From: Burkholderia lata
Lineage (GTDB): Bacteria > Pseudomonadota > Gammaproteobacteria > Burkholderiales > Burkholderiaceae
Assembly: GCF_902499335.1 (NCBI RefSeq)
Contig: NZ_CABVQK010000001.1
Location: 124,001-188,000, forward strand
DNA length: 64,000 nt
Direction of reading: 5' to 3'
In this document: one piece after another, positions 49,518 through 57,655 of the stretch
How the letters are laid out: every line of letters starts with the position of its first letter
Position numbering within the stretch: the stretch's first letter is position 1
Translations under genes and position numbers: made by a program
Notes under the pieces: model-generated
Databases searched by the model: none
What the model was told of the DNA's origin: nothing
Seen by the model: the letters and a program-made list of their open reading frames with translations, nothing else

Positions 49518-49790
49518 ATGCCGATCGATCCGGAAGACTATGAACGTCTGCTTTACGGCGTCCCTTCAAAGAAGGTGCGAAGATCGAGAAATATCCGATG
49601 GGTGATTGCATTGGTCGCCGTGGTGATTATCGATTTCGGACTGTTGGCTGTAGATCTGGCATCACATAACACGAGCGTCGAAAACGCGAACAGAAGTGGA
49701 GTCCGCTCCAACGCCGTGCATAGTGTGCCGACATGGCGAACACTTGATGCGACATCCGGAACCCGACATTTAACGCGCGCGGAATTGTGA
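49518..49790 (+). CDS. Small single-pass membrane protein, unknown function
   Basis: The 90-residue protein has one transmembrane helix (about residues 27-47, WVIALVAVVIIDFGLLAVDLA) after a basic cytoplasmic segment and a polar C-terminal part. AAGGAG lies upstream at suitable spacing. It follows the TadG-like gene by 19 bases and precedes a strong terminator, so it is the last gene of the TadE-TadG operon. No family is recognised. It may be a helper in this system. Confidence 0.65.
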   Translation: MPIDPEDYERLLYGVPSKKVRRSRNIRWVIALVAVVIIDFGLLAVDLASHNTSVENANRSGVRSNAVHSVPTWRTLDATSGTRHLTRAEL

Positions 49791-49850
49791 ACTGAGCGTG
49801 TCGTAAGGTTGTGTAGTTGGCTCGCGGGAGCAATTGATTCCCGTGTTGGG

Positions 49851-49890
49851 GCCGTGTCCCGTAGGGGGTACGGGGCACGGCTCTCTTTTT
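49851..49890 (+). terminator. Strong terminator closing the TadE-TadG operon
   Basis: A 13-bp stem with one G-U pair (49851-49863 with 49869-49881) and a five-G loop are followed by TCTCTTTTT. Confidence 0.93.
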
Positions 49891-49964
49891 ACCTCTAACT
49901 GAATCTTATGAGCCAGAGCAGCCGTGGCCGCTGTATTGTGGACAATACGCTTACGGGGGTAAGT

Positions 49965-50270
49965 ATGTGTGATCGTTACGCTGGGATTGAACGAGATCTG
50001 GTGCATGTAAAAAACGCGCTGCAAACTCTCTCGAAAAAACGCGACGAGTTTCCGCTTGGGGCGTCGATCCGCGATCCCGCATATTGGCGGGCACGACTTG
50101 AGTCCATTCGTGTTACGGCCGATCGCTACAACTATCGGGATCTCCGGGCTCGCTCTGATGAGCTGCTCATCGAGATTTCGAAGCTGCAGTATTGGACCGC
50201 CCAACGTCGCGACATTGATGTTGGTTCGCTCCCTACCTCGCGAGGGTCCGCCCGTCGCAAGAGAAAGTGA
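49965..50270 (+). CDS. Hypothetical helical protein next to the prophage
   Basis: The 101-residue product starts at the ATG at 49965, seven bases after GGGGG. An in-frame ATG at 49908 lacks such a site and sits at the terminator. The sequence is hydrophilic and helical (MCDRYAGIERDLVHVKNALQTLSKK) with a basic tail (RGSARRKRK). No domain is recognised. It is the last host-like or island gene before the prophage structural genes, but could belong to the phage. Low certainty. Confidence 0.5.
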   Translation: MCDRYAGIERDLVHVKNALQTLSKKRDEFPLGASIRDPAYWRARLESIRVTADRYNYRDLRARSDELLIEISKLQYWTAQRRDIDVGSLPTSRGSARRKRK

Positions 50271-50401
50271 CTTCGGCCGAGGATGAGCGCGACACGCGCC
50301 TACCATTGATAGCGCACTGCAGCTCTACCCCGTCAACGAAACGACCGCCGAGCATGACCGGCCGGCGAAGTAGCCGGTACTGTCGGCATCCGGCGGTCCC
50401 G

Positions 50402-51460
50402 TCACTGCGTCGGCGGCACATATTGGCGGAACCGCACGACCTCGATCCCGATCCAGTCGTTCAACTCCCGGAGCCGCGCCTTCAGCGGCTCGATCTCAAG
50501 GCCATTGAACACCCCGGCCGCCTTCTCCACGTCACCGAACCCGCCCGCGTTCGACGGGATGATCCCCATCAGTTGCGGCGGCACGCGGTGCGCCGCGAGC
50601 TGGTCCTCGACCGTCACCTTTTTGATGTTCCAGAACTCGTCCTTCGCAGCGACCTCGCCGATCGGCAGGAGCTGAATGCCGTCCTTCTTCCCCTTCGGCG
50701 CGTACATGAACAGGTTCCGGAAGTTGCCCGGCCCCTTCGCGTTCTTCAGCGCCGAACGCAGATTGTCGACGTCCTCCTGCCGCTCGGCCGCGTCCGTCAT
50801 GTACAGGATGAAGCCCGCGTGACTGCCGTTCTTGTAGTAGCGCCGGCGGAACAGCGTGGCGCTCTCGTTCAGCCAGGTCGAGTTCAGTGCGGACAGGTAT
50901 TCCGGCAGCCCGTAAATCTCCTGGTTCAGGTCCGGCTCGTACAGGTGATAGACCGCGCCCTTCGGGAACGCGTACGGCTCGCGCACGTTTGTCACGAACC
51001 AGTACTGGTTCGGCTCGACGCCGACCCGCGTGTATTTCGCGAGCGACGACTTCAGCGCCATCGGCGTACCGAGCTGGTTCGTGCGCAGCTCGAGGTAGCT
51101 GTTCGCGAAGACCAGGTACTCGAGCACGAATCGGCTGAAGTCGGCGCGCGACAGAAGCGGGTGCTCAACGTACGACTGCACGAGGATGTTGCGCTTCACG
51201 TAGATGGCCGAACTATGATGCGGCGCGGCCCGGAACGAGCGCGCGAGACCGTCGAGGGGCAGCGGGGGCTCGTACCAGTTCCCCATCCGCATGCATTCAA
51301 CATACTCGAGCAGCTCGCGCCGATCCATCACCTCGACCGGATCACCGAACGAGAAAACTTCCGCGCGCGGCGCCGGCGCCGGCGCCGGCGTCGAGTCGGC
51401 CGCCGGCTCGGCGCTGCCGTGCGTGCGGCGCCCGGCGCCGCGTCGATACTTGCGTGACAT
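50402..51460 (-). CDS. Q: Phage portal protein (P2 gpQ family)
   Basis: The 352-residue protein matches the PBSX-type portal family (SAIYVKRNILVQSYVEHPLLSR, LEYLVFANSYLELRTNQ, YRRRYYKNGSHAGFILY-like region, VPPQLMGIIPSNAGGFGDVEKA). It forms the dodecameric ring through which DNA enters the capsid. The N-terminal 35 residues are low complexity, with a PAPAPAPR run coded by GC-repeat DNA near 51366-51390. Its ATG overlaps the terminase stop by one base. Transcription runs leftward toward the prophage edge. Confidence 0.93.
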   Translation of the reverse strand: MSRKYRRGAGRRTHGSAEPAADSTPAPAPAPRAEVFSFGDPVEVMDRRELLEYVECMRMGNWYEPPLPLDGLARSFRAAPHHSSAIYVKRNILVQSYVEHPLLSRADFSRFVLEYLVFANSYLELRTNQLGTPMALKSSLAKYTRVGVEPNQYWFVTNVREPYAFPKGAVYHLYEPDLNQEIYGLPEYLSALNSTWLNESATLFRRRYYKNGSHAGFILYMTDAAERQEDVDNLRSALKNAKGPGNFRNLFMYAPKGKKDGIQLLPIGEVAAKDEFWNIKKVTVEDQLAAHRVPPQLMGIIPSNAGGFGDVEKAAGVFNGLEIEPLKARLRELNDWIGIEVVRFRQYVPPTQ

Positions 51461-53211
51461 CAGAAAATCTCCATGAATCCGGTATTGGTGCCCGTCGCCC
51501 CTTCGAGCGGTTCGTTCGCGAGCGCGTGCATGCAGGCCCAGGCCAAGTCGCCGTGGCTCGCCTCTTCCGAGCGACTCGCCTTGTACGTGACCTGTAGGCC
51601 GCTGGGCGTGATGGTTTTCTTGATCGCCATGAACGACGCGGCGAGATCCTTCCAGCCCGAGTCAAACTCGAGCCGGCCCTTGCGGATCACGTTCTGCGCC
51701 TTCATCACCAGCCCGGTCTTGATCTCGACCGAGTAGTGGAATGCCGTCGCGGCCGGGAAAAACTTCGTGACGAGCTGATAGACGCCCTGCCCGATCCCGG
51801 TCGTGTCGATGCCGATGTAGGTGACGCGGTAGCGCCTGGTCAGCGCCTCGATCTGCGCGGCCTGCGCTTCGAAGTCCAGGCCGTGCCACTGGAACCGCTC
51901 GAGCACGCGGAATTTCCCGCCGGGATACTTCGGCGGCGCCAAGACCACGCAGCCCGCGCTGTCGCCGGTGTGCGACGGGTCGTAGCCGATCCACACCTCT
52001 TCGTCGCCGAATGGGCGCAGGTACAGCGGCTTGTAGTCGTCCCACACTTCCCAGGTGTCGACCATGCACGACTGCAGCGTCGACAGCGGGAACACCGACA
52101 GCGAATCGTCGATGAACTGGCACAGCAGCAGGTTCGCGTATTCGTCGGCGCTGTATTCGAGCTTCAGCCGCTCGAGGTCGAACAGGTTGCAGCCGCCGCG
52201 TACGGCGTCCTCGACGGTCACGATCTGCCGCCACTGACCATCGCCACACGCACGGCCCGCAGCGAGCGCCGCGTTGCAGATGTCGATCGACACCTGCTGA
52301 TCCTTCGGCCGTCCGCGGTTGAACAGTTTCCCGGACCAAAACGGATACGCGTCGTGCGCGAGGCTCGACGGCGTCGAGAAATACGTCTGGCGCCACTGTG
52401 AATGGATTGCCATGCCCGACGCGACCTTGCGCAGGTCCTGGAAACGAGGAACCCAGAAGTACTCGTCGAAATACAGGTTGCCGTGATAGCTCTGCGCGGT
52501 GCGCGCGTTCGTGCCGAGGAAGTACAGCGTCGCGCCGTTCGGCAGCACCATCGGATCACCGCGCAGCTCGACGCCGACCGCGTCCTTCGCGAACTGGACG
52601 ATGTACTGGCGGAACACATGCGCCTGCGCCTTGCTTGCCGACAGGAAGATCTGGTTGCGCCCCGTGTTCAGCGCGTCGAGCAGCGCTTCGCGCGCGAAGT
52701 ACCACGTCGCGCCAATCTGCCGGCTCTTCAGGATGTTGCGAATCCGCTCTTTGAAGCCCGCGCGATACCAGGTGCGCTGATAGTCGAAAATCGATTCGAG
52801 GAACGCGTCATTCAGCTTCTCGACCTGCTCTTCGCTGAACGCATTGCGGTCGTCCGAGCTGCGCGATCGGCGCGCGCTGCTCGCGCCCCCGGATTCGCTC
52901 ACCCTTGCATCGTTCGCCGGGCGCGACCGCAACCGGTCGAGCTGGCGCGTCAGCAGGTCGATCTCCTTGAAGTCGCGCCCTTCCTTCGCCTCCTTCGTGA
53001 CCAGTTTGATCAACTGCGCTTCGATCGTCATGTTGACGCGATCGACTGGCTCGGTGTCGTCCCATCGGTCGCGCTTCTTCCAGCTATAGAGCGTGGCCGG
53101 TTTCACACCGAGCAGCTCGGCGATACGCGCGATGCGATACCCCTGCCAGTACAGGTCACGTGCGCGTCGACGTGGATCAACGTCGGATGAATCGATGGGA
53201 AGTGCAGTCAT
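51460..53211 (-). CDS. P: Phage terminase large ATPase subunit (P2 gpP family)
   Basis: The 583-residue protein has an N-terminal HTH of terminase type (GYRIARIAELLGVKPATLYSWKKRDRWDD), an ATPase domain with a Walker A-like KSRQIGATWYFAREALLDAL and a Walker B-like LYFDEYFWV, and a C-terminal nuclease-like domain (IGYDPSHTGDSAGCVVL). It packages DNA from cos together with gpM. The start lacks a visible Shine-Dalgarno and lies 56 bases from the centre of the dyad at 53255-53279. It is divergent from the scaffold gene O. Confidence 0.94.
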   Translation of the reverse strand: MTALPIDSSDVDPRRRARDLYWQGYRIARIAELLGVKPATLYSWKKRDRWDDTEPVDRVNMTIEAQLIKLVTKEAKEGRDFKEIDLLTRQLDRLRSRPANDARVSESGGASSARRSRSSDDRNAFSEEQVEKLNDAFLESIFDYQRTWYRAGFKERIRNILKSRQIGATWYFAREALLDALNTGRNQIFLSASKAQAHVFRQYIVQFAKDAVGVELRGDPMVLPNGATLYFLGTNARTAQSYHGNLYFDEYFWVPRFQDLRKVASGMAIHSQWRQTYFSTPSSLAHDAYPFWSGKLFNRGRPKDQQVSIDICNAALAAGRACGDGQWRQIVTVEDAVRGGCNLFDLERLKLEYSADEYANLLLCQFIDDSLSVFPLSTLQSCMVDTWEVWDDYKPLYLRPFGDEEVWIGYDPSHTGDSAGCVVLAPPKYPGGKFRVLERFQWHGLDFEAQAAQIEALTRRYRVTYIGIDTTGIGQGVYQLVTKFFPAATAFHYSVEIKTGLVMKAQNVIRKGRLEFDSGWKDLAASFMAIKKTITPSGLQVTYKASRSEEASHGDLAWACMHALANEPLEGATGTNTGFMEIF

Positions 53212-53254
53212 GCAGCAAGGCTACCGACGCGCGCGCGTAGGCCCTACTGCATGA

Positions 53255-53279
53255 GGTTGTATCGGTTGCGCGCACAACC
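53255..53279. promoter_or_regulatory. Late-promoter dyad GGTTGT-N13-ACAACC between P and O
   Basis: GGTTGT at 53255-53260 pairs with ACAACC at 53274-53279. An identical dyad lies before V (59824-59848). P2 late promoters are activated by Ogr/Delta proteins at a TGT-N12-ACA site near -55; this element has the same location and outer bases with a 13-base spacer. Its centre is 56 bases from the P start and 87 from the O start. Confidence 0.75.
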
Positions 53280-53353
53280 AACATGAATTGCGACCGTGGG
53301 TCGAACTGCCGAAACTGGAATCCCTGAACACAGCCCCCTCTCAGGATTCGCAC

Positions 53354-54169
53354 ATGGCACAGGCAAAGAAGACAAAGTTTTTCCGGATCGCGACCGAAGG
53401 AGCGACGACGGACGGCCGCACGATCGATCGCACGATGCTCGAGCAGATGGCGAGCACCTACGACCCGCAGGTCTACGGCGCGCGCATCAACATGGAACAC
53501 ATTCGCGGCATCCACCCGGACAGCGCGTTTCGCGCATACGGCGACGTGATTGCACTGAAGACCGAAGAGCAGGACGGCAAGCTGCGCCTGCTCGCGCAGC
53601 TCTCGCCGACGAAAGAGCTGATCGACCTGACCACCGAGCAGCGCCAGAAGGTCTACACGTCGATGGAGATCGACCCGGATTTTGCCGACACGGGCGAGAC
53701 GTATCTGGTCGGTCTGGCCGTCACCGACAACCCGGCCAGCCTCGGCACCGAAATGCTGCAGTTCAGCGCGAAGAGCCGCGCATTCGACACGCGCAAGCAG
53801 CGCCCGGAAAACCTCTTCAGCGCTGCCGTCGAAGCCGAGATCGAGTTCGAGGATGACGCGCCGCGCACCGGCGACGCCGGCAAGTCGCTGTTCACGAAGG
53901 TACGTGGGCTGCTGACTCGCAAGGAAGCAACCGACGACCAGCGCTTTTCCGACCTGTCGCAATCGGTCGTCGCACTCGCCGAAAGCCAGGGCCAGGTGCT
54001 CGAGCAGCTCGAGAAGTTCAACGCGAACTTCACCGAACTGCAGAAGGCGCAGCAGGCCGGCGACAAGCGCCACAGCGACCTGGTCGTGAAGCTGTCCCGC
54101 ACCGACAGCAGCACGCAGCAGCGCCCGACGTCGACGGGCAGCGACAACGGGGCGCAGACCGACTGCTAA
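53354..54169 (+). CDS. O: Phage capsid scaffolding protein/protease (P2 gpO family)
   Basis: The 271-residue protein begins MAQAKKTKFFRIATEGATTDGRTIDRTMLEQMASTYDPQVYGARINMEHIRGI, the standard gpO N-terminus, which holds a serine protease domain for prohead maturation. The C-terminal part (about 160-260) is a long helix that scaffolds capsid assembly. AGGA lies about 10 bases before the ATG. It is first in the rightward late operon O-N-M-L. Confidence 0.93.
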   Translation: MAQAKKTKFFRIATEGATTDGRTIDRTMLEQMASTYDPQVYGARINMEHIRGIHPDSAFRAYGDVIALKTEEQDGKLRLLAQLSPTKELIDLTTEQRQKVYTSMEIDPDFADTGETYLVGLAVTDNPASLGTEMLQFSAKSRAFDTRKQRPENLFSAAVEAEIEFEDDAPRTGDAGKSLFTKVRGLLTRKEATDDQRFSDLSQSVVALAESQGQVLEQLEKFNANFTELQKAQQAGDKRHSDLVVKLSRTDSSTQQRPTSTGSDNGAQTDC

Positions 54170-54205
54170 CCCGCCCTCATCCCATTTTCAAAAGACGGAG
54201 AACCC

Positions 54206-55225
54206 ATGCGGAACACTACCCGCGAGCAGTACAACCGGTTCCTGGCGCGCATCCAGGAACTGAACGGCGTCGGCGATGCAACGAAGAAGTTTTCGGTCGC
54301 GCCGAGCGTGCAGCAGACGGTCGAAACCAAAATTCAGCAATCGAGCGACTTCCTTGGCCTCATCAACATCCACGGCGTCGAGGAAATGGAAGGCGAGAAA
54401 ATCGGCCTCGGCGTGTCCGGGCCGATCGCGAGCCGCACGGATACGACCAAGCGCGCACGTGAGACTCGCGACGTCTCGGCACTCGACAACCAGAAATACC
54501 GCTGCGAGAAGACCGACTACGACACCCACATTCGCTACCAGCAGCTCGACGCATGGGCGAAGTTCCCGGATTTTCAGGCGCGCGTGCGCGATTCCATCAT
54601 CGCGCGCCAGGCGCTCGATCGCATCATGATCGGTTGGAACGGCGAGAAGGTTGCGCCCGACACCAATCTCGAGACGAACCCGCTGCTGCAGGACGTCAAC
54701 ATCGGTTGGTTGCAGCAGTACCGCAACAACGCGAAGCAACGCGTGTTCTCGGGCGTGAAGATCGGCAAGGGCGAGGAATTCAAGAATCTCGACGCTGTCG
54801 TTTCGCTCGCACGTAACGAGTTCCTCGACCCGTGGTACGCCGAAGATCCGAATCTCGTCGTGATCTGTGGCCGCGAGCTGCTCCAGGACAAGTATTTCCC
54901 GCTCATCAACCAGGCACAGCCGTCGACCGAAACGCTCGCAACCGACATCGTCGTGTCGCAGAAGCGCGTCGGCAACCTGCCGGCCGTCAGCGTGCCGTTC
55001 TTCCCGGCGCATGCGCTGATGGTCACGCGTCTGGACAACCTGTCGATCTATTGGCAAATCAGCGCGCGCCGACGCTCGCTGAAGGAAGTGCCCGAGCGCG
55101 ATCGCATCGAAAACTATGAAAGCTCGAACGACGCGTACGTGATCGAACAGTACGGCGCGGGCTGCGTGGTCGAGAACATCCAGCTCGTCGACGCTGCTCC
55201 GGCCGCTCCGCAGGGTGGCGCATGA
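54206..55225 (+). CDS. N: Phage major capsid protein (P2 gpN family)
   Basis: The 339-residue protein begins MRNTTREQYNRFLARIQELNGVGDATKKFSVAPSVQQTVETKIQQSSDFLGLINIHGVEEMEGEKIGLGV and contains NPLLQDVNIGWLQQYRNNAK and RRSLKEVPERDRIENYESSNDAYVIEQY, all typical of gpN. It is cleaved by gpO and builds the icosahedral shell. GGAG precedes the ATG. The last four bases overlap the gpM start (ATGA). Confidence 0.95.
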   Translation: MRNTTREQYNRFLARIQELNGVGDATKKFSVAPSVQQTVETKIQQSSDFLGLINIHGVEEMEGEKIGLGVSGPIASRTDTTKRARETRDVSALDNQKYRCEKTDYDTHIRYQQLDAWAKFPDFQARVRDSIIARQALDRIMIGWNGEKVAPDTNLETNPLLQDVNIGWLQQYRNNAKQRVFSGVKIGKGEEFKNLDAVVSLARNEFLDPWYAEDPNLVVICGRELLQDKYFPLINQAQPSTETLATDIVVSQKRVGNLPAVSVPFFPAHALMVTRLDNLSIYWQISARRRSLKEVPERDRIENYESSNDAYVIEQYGAGCVVENIQLVDAAPAAPQGGA

Positions 55226-55908
55226 CGAACCCGTTCCGCCAACACTTCCAGCGCACCGTCGCGGCCACAGCCGCGCGCGGTACGCCGACGAGTGTCGGCG
55301 GGCTGCGCGACGACTCGGCTTACACGCTGATGCTCGCGCAGCTCGACGAACACCGCCGGGCGCTGAAGGCCGTCGAATCGCTCGAGCGCAAGGCCGACCT
55401 GAAGCGGCAGTTCCTGCCGGCATACGACGCGTGGGTCGCCGGCGTACTGGACGGTGCGGCCGGCGCTCAGGACGACGTGCTGATGACGATCATGGTCTGG
55501 CGCATCGACGTCGGCGACTTCCGGGGCGCGCTCGAGATTGGCGCGTACGCGGTACGACACGAACTCGCACTGCCCGACCAGTACAAGCGCAGCACACCGT
55601 GCCTGCTGGTCGAGGAGTTCGCCGAAGCCGCACTTCGCGCGAACCGGGCGGGCGAGTCGATCCAGGTCGAGCCGCTGCTCGAGATCGAATGGTTGACCGT
55701 CGTTTGCGACATGCCGGATGAGGTGCGCGCGAAGTTGCACAAGGCGATCGGCTACGGCCTGGCCGCGTCCGATCCGGCGAAGGCACTCGATCACCTGCGC
55801 CGCGCGTTGCAGCTCTTCGCGAACGTGGGCGTGAAGAAAGACATCGAGCGGCTCGAGCGCGAGCTGAAGAATTCCGCCAACGGGGGCCAGTCCGGCCCCG
55901 GTGGCTGA
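55222..55908 (+). CDS. M: Phage terminase endonuclease small subunit (P2 gpM family)
   Basis: The 228-residue protein matches gpM: DDSAYTLMLAQLDEHRRALKAVESLERKADLKRQFLPAYDAWVAGVLDGAAGAQDDVLMTIMVWRIDVGDFRGALEIGAYAVRHELALP. In P2 the M subunit is the cos-cutting endonuclease partner of gpP. It overlaps N by four bases, so translation is probably coupled. Confidence 0.93.
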   Translation: MTNPFRQHFQRTVAATAARGTPTSVGGLRDDSAYTLMLAQLDEHRRALKAVESLERKADLKRQFLPAYDAWVAGVLDGAAGAQDDVLMTIMVWRIDVGDFRGALEIGAYAVRHELALPDQYKRSTPCLLVEEFAEAALRANRAGESIQVEPLLEIEWLTVVCDMPDEVRAKLHKAIGYGLAASDPAKALDHLRRALQLFANVGVKKDIERLERELKNSANGGQSGPGG

Positions 55909-56012
55909 CACCGAGCGTACCCCGCGCACCAGGCGGCACGGGGCCGTAGCCGGCACTGTCCGCGCGAAAGCCCCGTCCACCGCCTCATCCGATCAACCTG
56001 ACGAGCCCGACC

Positions 56013-56495
56013 ATGTCCTTTGTCTCGACCCTGCCGCTGTCGCGTGCGCCGGCGGAAACGGAACCCGCCAAGCCGATCAAGAACGACCCGTTCTATCCCA
56101 ACGTGGCGCTCGAGCAGGCGCGCGACACGATGCGCCTCGACGGCTCCGTGACCGACGCACGCCTGCGCCACGAGCTGCTCGACGCAGTCGCCAGCGTAAA
56201 TGACGAGCTGCGCGGCGCACGCGCGGCGTGGCAGGCCGATGGCGCCGGGCAGCTCGCCACGGTTCCAGCCGAGCAGCTCGACGGCGAAAGCGTGCTGCTG
56301 CACCACTACCGCCGCGCCGTGTACTGCCTGGCGAAGGCGTCGCTCATCGAGCGGTACCGCGACTACGACACGACCGGCGACGGTGCGCGCCGTGCCGACG
56401 AGCTGGAGCCGCAAGGCGACGAGCTGCGCCGCGACGCGCGATGGGCCATCAGCGCACTGCTGCGCCGGCCGCGCGTCACGGTGGAGTTGATCTGA
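56013..56495 (+). CDS. L: Phage head completion protein (P2 gpL family)
   Basis: The 160-residue protein has the gpL pattern: IKNDPFYPNVALEQARDTMRLDGSVTDARLRHELLDAVASVNDELRGAR and LHHYRRAVYCLAKASLIERYRDYDTTGDGARRADEL. It helps complete filled heads. It follows M after a 104-base gap and overlaps the next start by one base. Confidence 0.92.
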   Translation: MSFVSTLPLSRAPAETEPAKPIKNDPFYPNVALEQARDTMRLDGSVTDARLRHELLDAVASVNDELRGARAAWQADGAGQLATVPAEQLDGESVLLHHYRRAVYCLAKASLIERYRDYDTTGDGARRADELEPQGDELRRDARWAISALLRRPRVTVELI

Positions 56496-56749
56496 TGAAG
56501 AAACGCTATCGCATCGTGCTCGTTGATGAACTGCTAATTCGGTATCCGCTTGCGCCGGACCCGATCGACCAGGTCCGGCGTGTCGAGCGCTATCGCGTTC
56601 AGCGGCGCACGTGGCGCGGCTGGCGGGATGCCCGCAAGGAATCGTTCGAAACGGAACAAGAGGCCGAATTCGCGCTGTCCACGCTCACCGGGCGGCCGCC
56701 GTTTCTCGTCGCTGTTTTTGATCGGCGCGGCAGGCGCATCGAATCATGA
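56495..56749 (+). CDS. Small basic phage protein inserted between L and X
   Basis: The 84-residue protein (MKKRYRIVLVDELLIRYPLAPDPIDQVRRVERYRVQRRTWRGWRD) is basic and has no recognised domain. Its start overlaps the L stop by one base, and its end overlaps the X start by four bases, so it is set tightly in the late operon. P2 has no gene at this place, so it is an extra ORF of unknown role. Confidence 0.7.
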   Translation: MKKRYRIVLVDELLIRYPLAPDPIDQVRRVERYRVQRRTWRGWRDARKESFETEQEAEFALSTLTGRPPFLVAVFDRRGRRIES

Positions 56750-56958
56750 TGGTCCGCGCGCTCCAGGGGGAAACCGTCGACGCGCTGTGCTGGCGCGTAC
56801 TCGGCCGCACGCGCGGCATCGTCGAGACGGTGCTCGACCTCAATCGGGACTTGGCGCAGTACGGCCCGATCCTGCCTCACGGGCTGCTCGTCGAGCTGCC
56901 CGACGAAGTACCGCAAGCGGCGCAATCCGGCGCCGAGCGGCTCCAGTTATGGGACTGA
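56746..56958 (+). CDS. X: Phage tail protein X (P2 gpX family)
   Basis: The 70-residue protein (MMVRALQGETVDALCWRVLGRT followed by VETVLDLNRDLAQYGPILPHGLLVELPD) is a LysM-like tail protein X, as found after L in P2. It is needed for tail completion. It overlaps the 84-residue gene by four bases and the holin-like gene start is only three bases beyond its end. Confidence 0.92.
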   Translation: MMVRALQGETVDALCWRVLGRTRGIVETVLDLNRDLAQYGPILPHGLLVELPDEVPQAAQSGAERLQLWD

Positions 56959-56960
56959 GA

Positions 56961-57335
56961 ATGGCTGAACCTATTTCCACGTCGTCCGCGACGGTCGCGG
57001 CGCTCGGCGTCGCCACGCTGTCGCTGTTTCCCGGCGTCGACGCCAACGTCGTCATGGGCGCGTTCGCCGGCTCGCTGCTGTTCGTGATGACGGCCGCCGA
57101 CCCGTCGATCCCGAAGCGCATCGCGTTCTTCGTGATCTCGTTCGTCGCCGGCTGCCTCACGGCCGAGCTGTTCGCCGCCGCACTCGACGCCGTGCTGCCG
57201 GCCCGCGTCGAGGTGCACGCCGGCATCGGCGCGCTGATCTCTTCCGCGCTCGTCGTGAAGCTGCTGTTGTGGCTGATCGCCCAAGCCGACGCGCCCGATC
57301 GGCTGCTGAACGTGTTCAAGGGGAGGGAAAAGTGA
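56961..57335 (+). CDS. Putative holin or phage membrane protein (four-helix)
   Basis: The 124-residue product from the ATG at 56961 (an ATG at 56949 is also in frame) has about four hydrophobic helices: SATVAALGVATLSLF, VVMGAFAGSLLFVM, IAFFVISFVAGCLTAELFAAALDAVL and IGALISSALVVKLLLWLIA. It ends in a charged tail. The place between X and the endolysin gene is that of holin Y in P2. With the next membrane gene it may form a holin/antiholin pair. Function is inferred from location and topology. Confidence 0.75.
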   Translation: MAEPISTSSATVAALGVATLSLFPGVDANVVMGAFAGSLLFVMTAADPSIPKRIAFFVISFVAGCLTAELFAAALDAVLPARVEVHAGIGALISSALVVKLLLWLIAQADAPDRLLNVFKGREK

Positions 57336-57655
57336 TGCTGACGATCATCTACGCGGTGCTGTGCGCGCTGCTCGCGCTGCGCCTGGTCACCTTTCGCCGG
57401 GGCGGCGGCGCACACCGTCCGCTCGCTTCGTGCCTGGCCTATGCCCTGGCCGTCGCCGCCGGCGCCGCGCCGATCCGCGCGGCATTCGGCACGCTGCCGC
57501 CGGTGGGTATCGCGGACACGGTCCTGGTCGGCGTCCTGTGTCTCGCCGTGTACGGCGTGCGCGGTAACGTGGTCGAGCTGTTCCACCGTGGCAACCCGCG
57601 CGACTCCCTGATCGCGCGCGTGCTGCAATTCAAGGTATGGGGGCGCCATGTATAA
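57335..57655 (+). CDS. Putative 3-TM holin-family protein
   Basis: The 106-residue protein has three hydrophobic segments (MLTIIYAVLCALLALRLVTF, LASCLAYALAVAAGAAPIRAA, TVLVGVLCLAVYGVRG), fitting the DUF754/3-TM holin family of P2-like phages. It overlaps the preceding gene by one base and the endolysin gene by eight. It is likely a second holin or antiholin. Confidence 0.75.
   Translation: MLTIIYAVLCALLALRLVTFRRGGGAHRPLASCLAYALAVAAGAAPIRAAFGTLPPVGIADTVLVGVLCLAVYGVRGNVVELFHRGNPRDSLIARVLQFKVWGRHV

Noticed and set aside
51366..51390. GCGCCG tandem repeat as a possible regulatory or phase-variable tract
   Set aside because: It simply encodes the PAPAPAP linker at the start of the portal protein; length change would be in multiples of six and stay in frame.
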